A DNA stretch of 37,796 bases from a virus. The translations under genes were made by a program, and so were the position numbers. Shown here one piece after another: positions 37,434 to 37,796 of the stretch (the first letter of the stretch is position 1; each line of letters starts with the position of its first letter). A model generated the notes under the pieces. The model searched no databases, was not told the DNA's origin, and saw only the letters and a list, made by a program, of their open reading frames with translations. The stretch is from positions 1 through 37,796 of the IMG/VR virus record IMGVR_UViG_3300012964_000028; one strand, written 5' to 3'.

Positions 37434-37796
37434 ATCGACTCCTCATATAAATCTTCGTTACTGGATCGGCATTCTGTAAATTGGGTTTAGAACTGGACAA
37501 TCTACCTGTCACAGCCACACATTGATTTAGTGTGCCATGAAGCATATCTTTCTCCCAATTCATCTTATCAATTAAATCAGAATAGCCTTCAAGATAAGTC
37601 CCTCGAAGCTTTTCAATCTCTGCATGTTTCTTTAGCAGAGCTACGATCTTACGAGCATGTGAGGATAGTTTTAGTTTACGAAGAACTGTATCATTTACTT
37701 GCCAGTATCCTCCTTTTGCGACTTCAGTGTTCGCAAGCGGTTCGACGAGGCGGGGTAATTCGTATTCTTTTTGGATAACTTTGTAGCGTGTGTGAC
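37426..37796 (-). CDS. DNA polymerase family A, N-terminal part (partial)
   Basis: About 122 residues are visible; the start lies beyond the right edge. The end of the thumb (LRGTYLEGYSDLIDKMNWEK) is followed by VTGRLSSSKPNLQNADPVTK, which is the conserved TGRLSSxxPNLQN of family A polymerases. The chain then reads IYMRSRYV and stops at TGA 37426-37428. IYMRSRY matches the residues that normally lie just before motif A, so the break removes almost nothing. Motif A itself begins the C-part at 36985. Whether an exonuclease domain is present lies outside the window. Confidence 0.93.
   Translation of the reverse strand, partial: HTRYKVIQKEYELPRLVEPLANTEVAKGGYWQVNDTVLRKLKLSSHARKIVALLKKHAEIEKLRGTYLEGYSDLIDKMNWEKDMLHGTLNQCVAVTGRLSSSKPNLQNADPVTKIYMRSRYV

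Noticed and set aside
36970-37440. Group I intron splitting the polymerase
   Set aside because: The 440-base gap has no visible conserved core (P3-P8 type pairing or the usual P7 sequences). It is filled by two ORFs joined by ATGA overlaps. It cannot be fully excluded by eye and is kept as the alternative in the main finding.
36970-37440. Intein in the DNA polymerase
   Set aside because: The frame is closed by stops on both sides and no intein splicing motifs (N-terminal Cys/Ser block, C-terminal His-Asn) are seen.
1-37796. CRISPR arrays, integrase, repressor or attachment site
   Set aside because: No regularly spaced repeats, recombinase signature or lysogeny gene set is visible, so there is no evidence in this window for a temperate lifestyle.
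1-37796. Single-subunit phage RNA polymerase
   Set aside because: No ORF in the window shows T7 RNA polymerase motifs. One could lie outside the window.

Overview
The window is most of a tailed double-stranded DNA phage genome of podovirus build. TerL, portal, scaffold, major capsid protein, two T7-like tail tubular proteins and a set of internal (ejection) virion proteins lie in T7 order on the + strand. DNA replication and nucleotide genes lie on the - strand. The window shows a family A DNA polymerase, a T7-type endonuclease I, a 5'-3' exonuclease, a single-stranded DNA binding protein and a vitamin B12-dependent (class II) ribonucleotide reductase, but no phage RNA polymerase. That combination recalls the SIO1/VpV262/cobavirus podoviruses (Zobellviridae). 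This is inference from gene content; the host cannot be read from the sequence, though the B12-dependent reductase implies a host with cobalamin. Most of the genome is visibly AT-rich.

Layout. (1) 1-1377, - strand: an early-type cluster of small proteins with a tRNA-Met/Ile2 gene, cut by the left edge. (2) 1378-2818: a 1.44 kb intergenic region between divergent transcription units. It holds a dense run of hairpins suggesting a large structured RNA (about 1398-1985), recurring TGTTGTA heptamers, a G-rich tract, several strong hairpins, a likely promoter, and a hairpin leader joined to the first late gene. (3) 2819-9216, + strand: a putative small terminase, small beta-rich structural proteins, a tail fibre and two HNH-type endonuclease genes. 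GC-rich islands here end inside open reading frames, a sign of recent module exchange. (4) 9213-15435: TerL, a recombination endonuclease VII gene, portal, scaffold, capsid and a head protein, closed by a strong terminator. (5) 15503-28897: tail, internal virion proteins, an M15-type endolysin and a membrane protein. (6) 28866-37796, - strand: a SLOG protein, the reductase, a holin-like protein, DUF3310, a proofreading-type exonuclease with zinc ribbon, endonuclease I, 5'-3' exonuclease, tRNA-Gly and tRNA-Trp, SSB, an HNH endonuclease and DNA polymerase.

The most unusual feature is the DNA polymerase. Its reading frame stops just before motif A (37426). Two small ORFs follow, chained by ATGA-type overlaps, and the rest of the polymerase then starts at its own ATG (36985). 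An HNH endonuclease gene lies directly downstream. The sequence therefore predicts a family A polymerase made as two polypeptides, or less likely a spliced gene. Other points worth a look are the possible large RNA, the alternative-pairing leader of the first late gene, a 56-residue protein ending in an SSB-like acidic tail, and chimeric tail-fibre genes.

In use, the - strand genes would make dNTPs, degrade or resolve DNA and replicate the genome. The + strand genes would package it, build the capsid and tail, eject DNA and lyse the cell.
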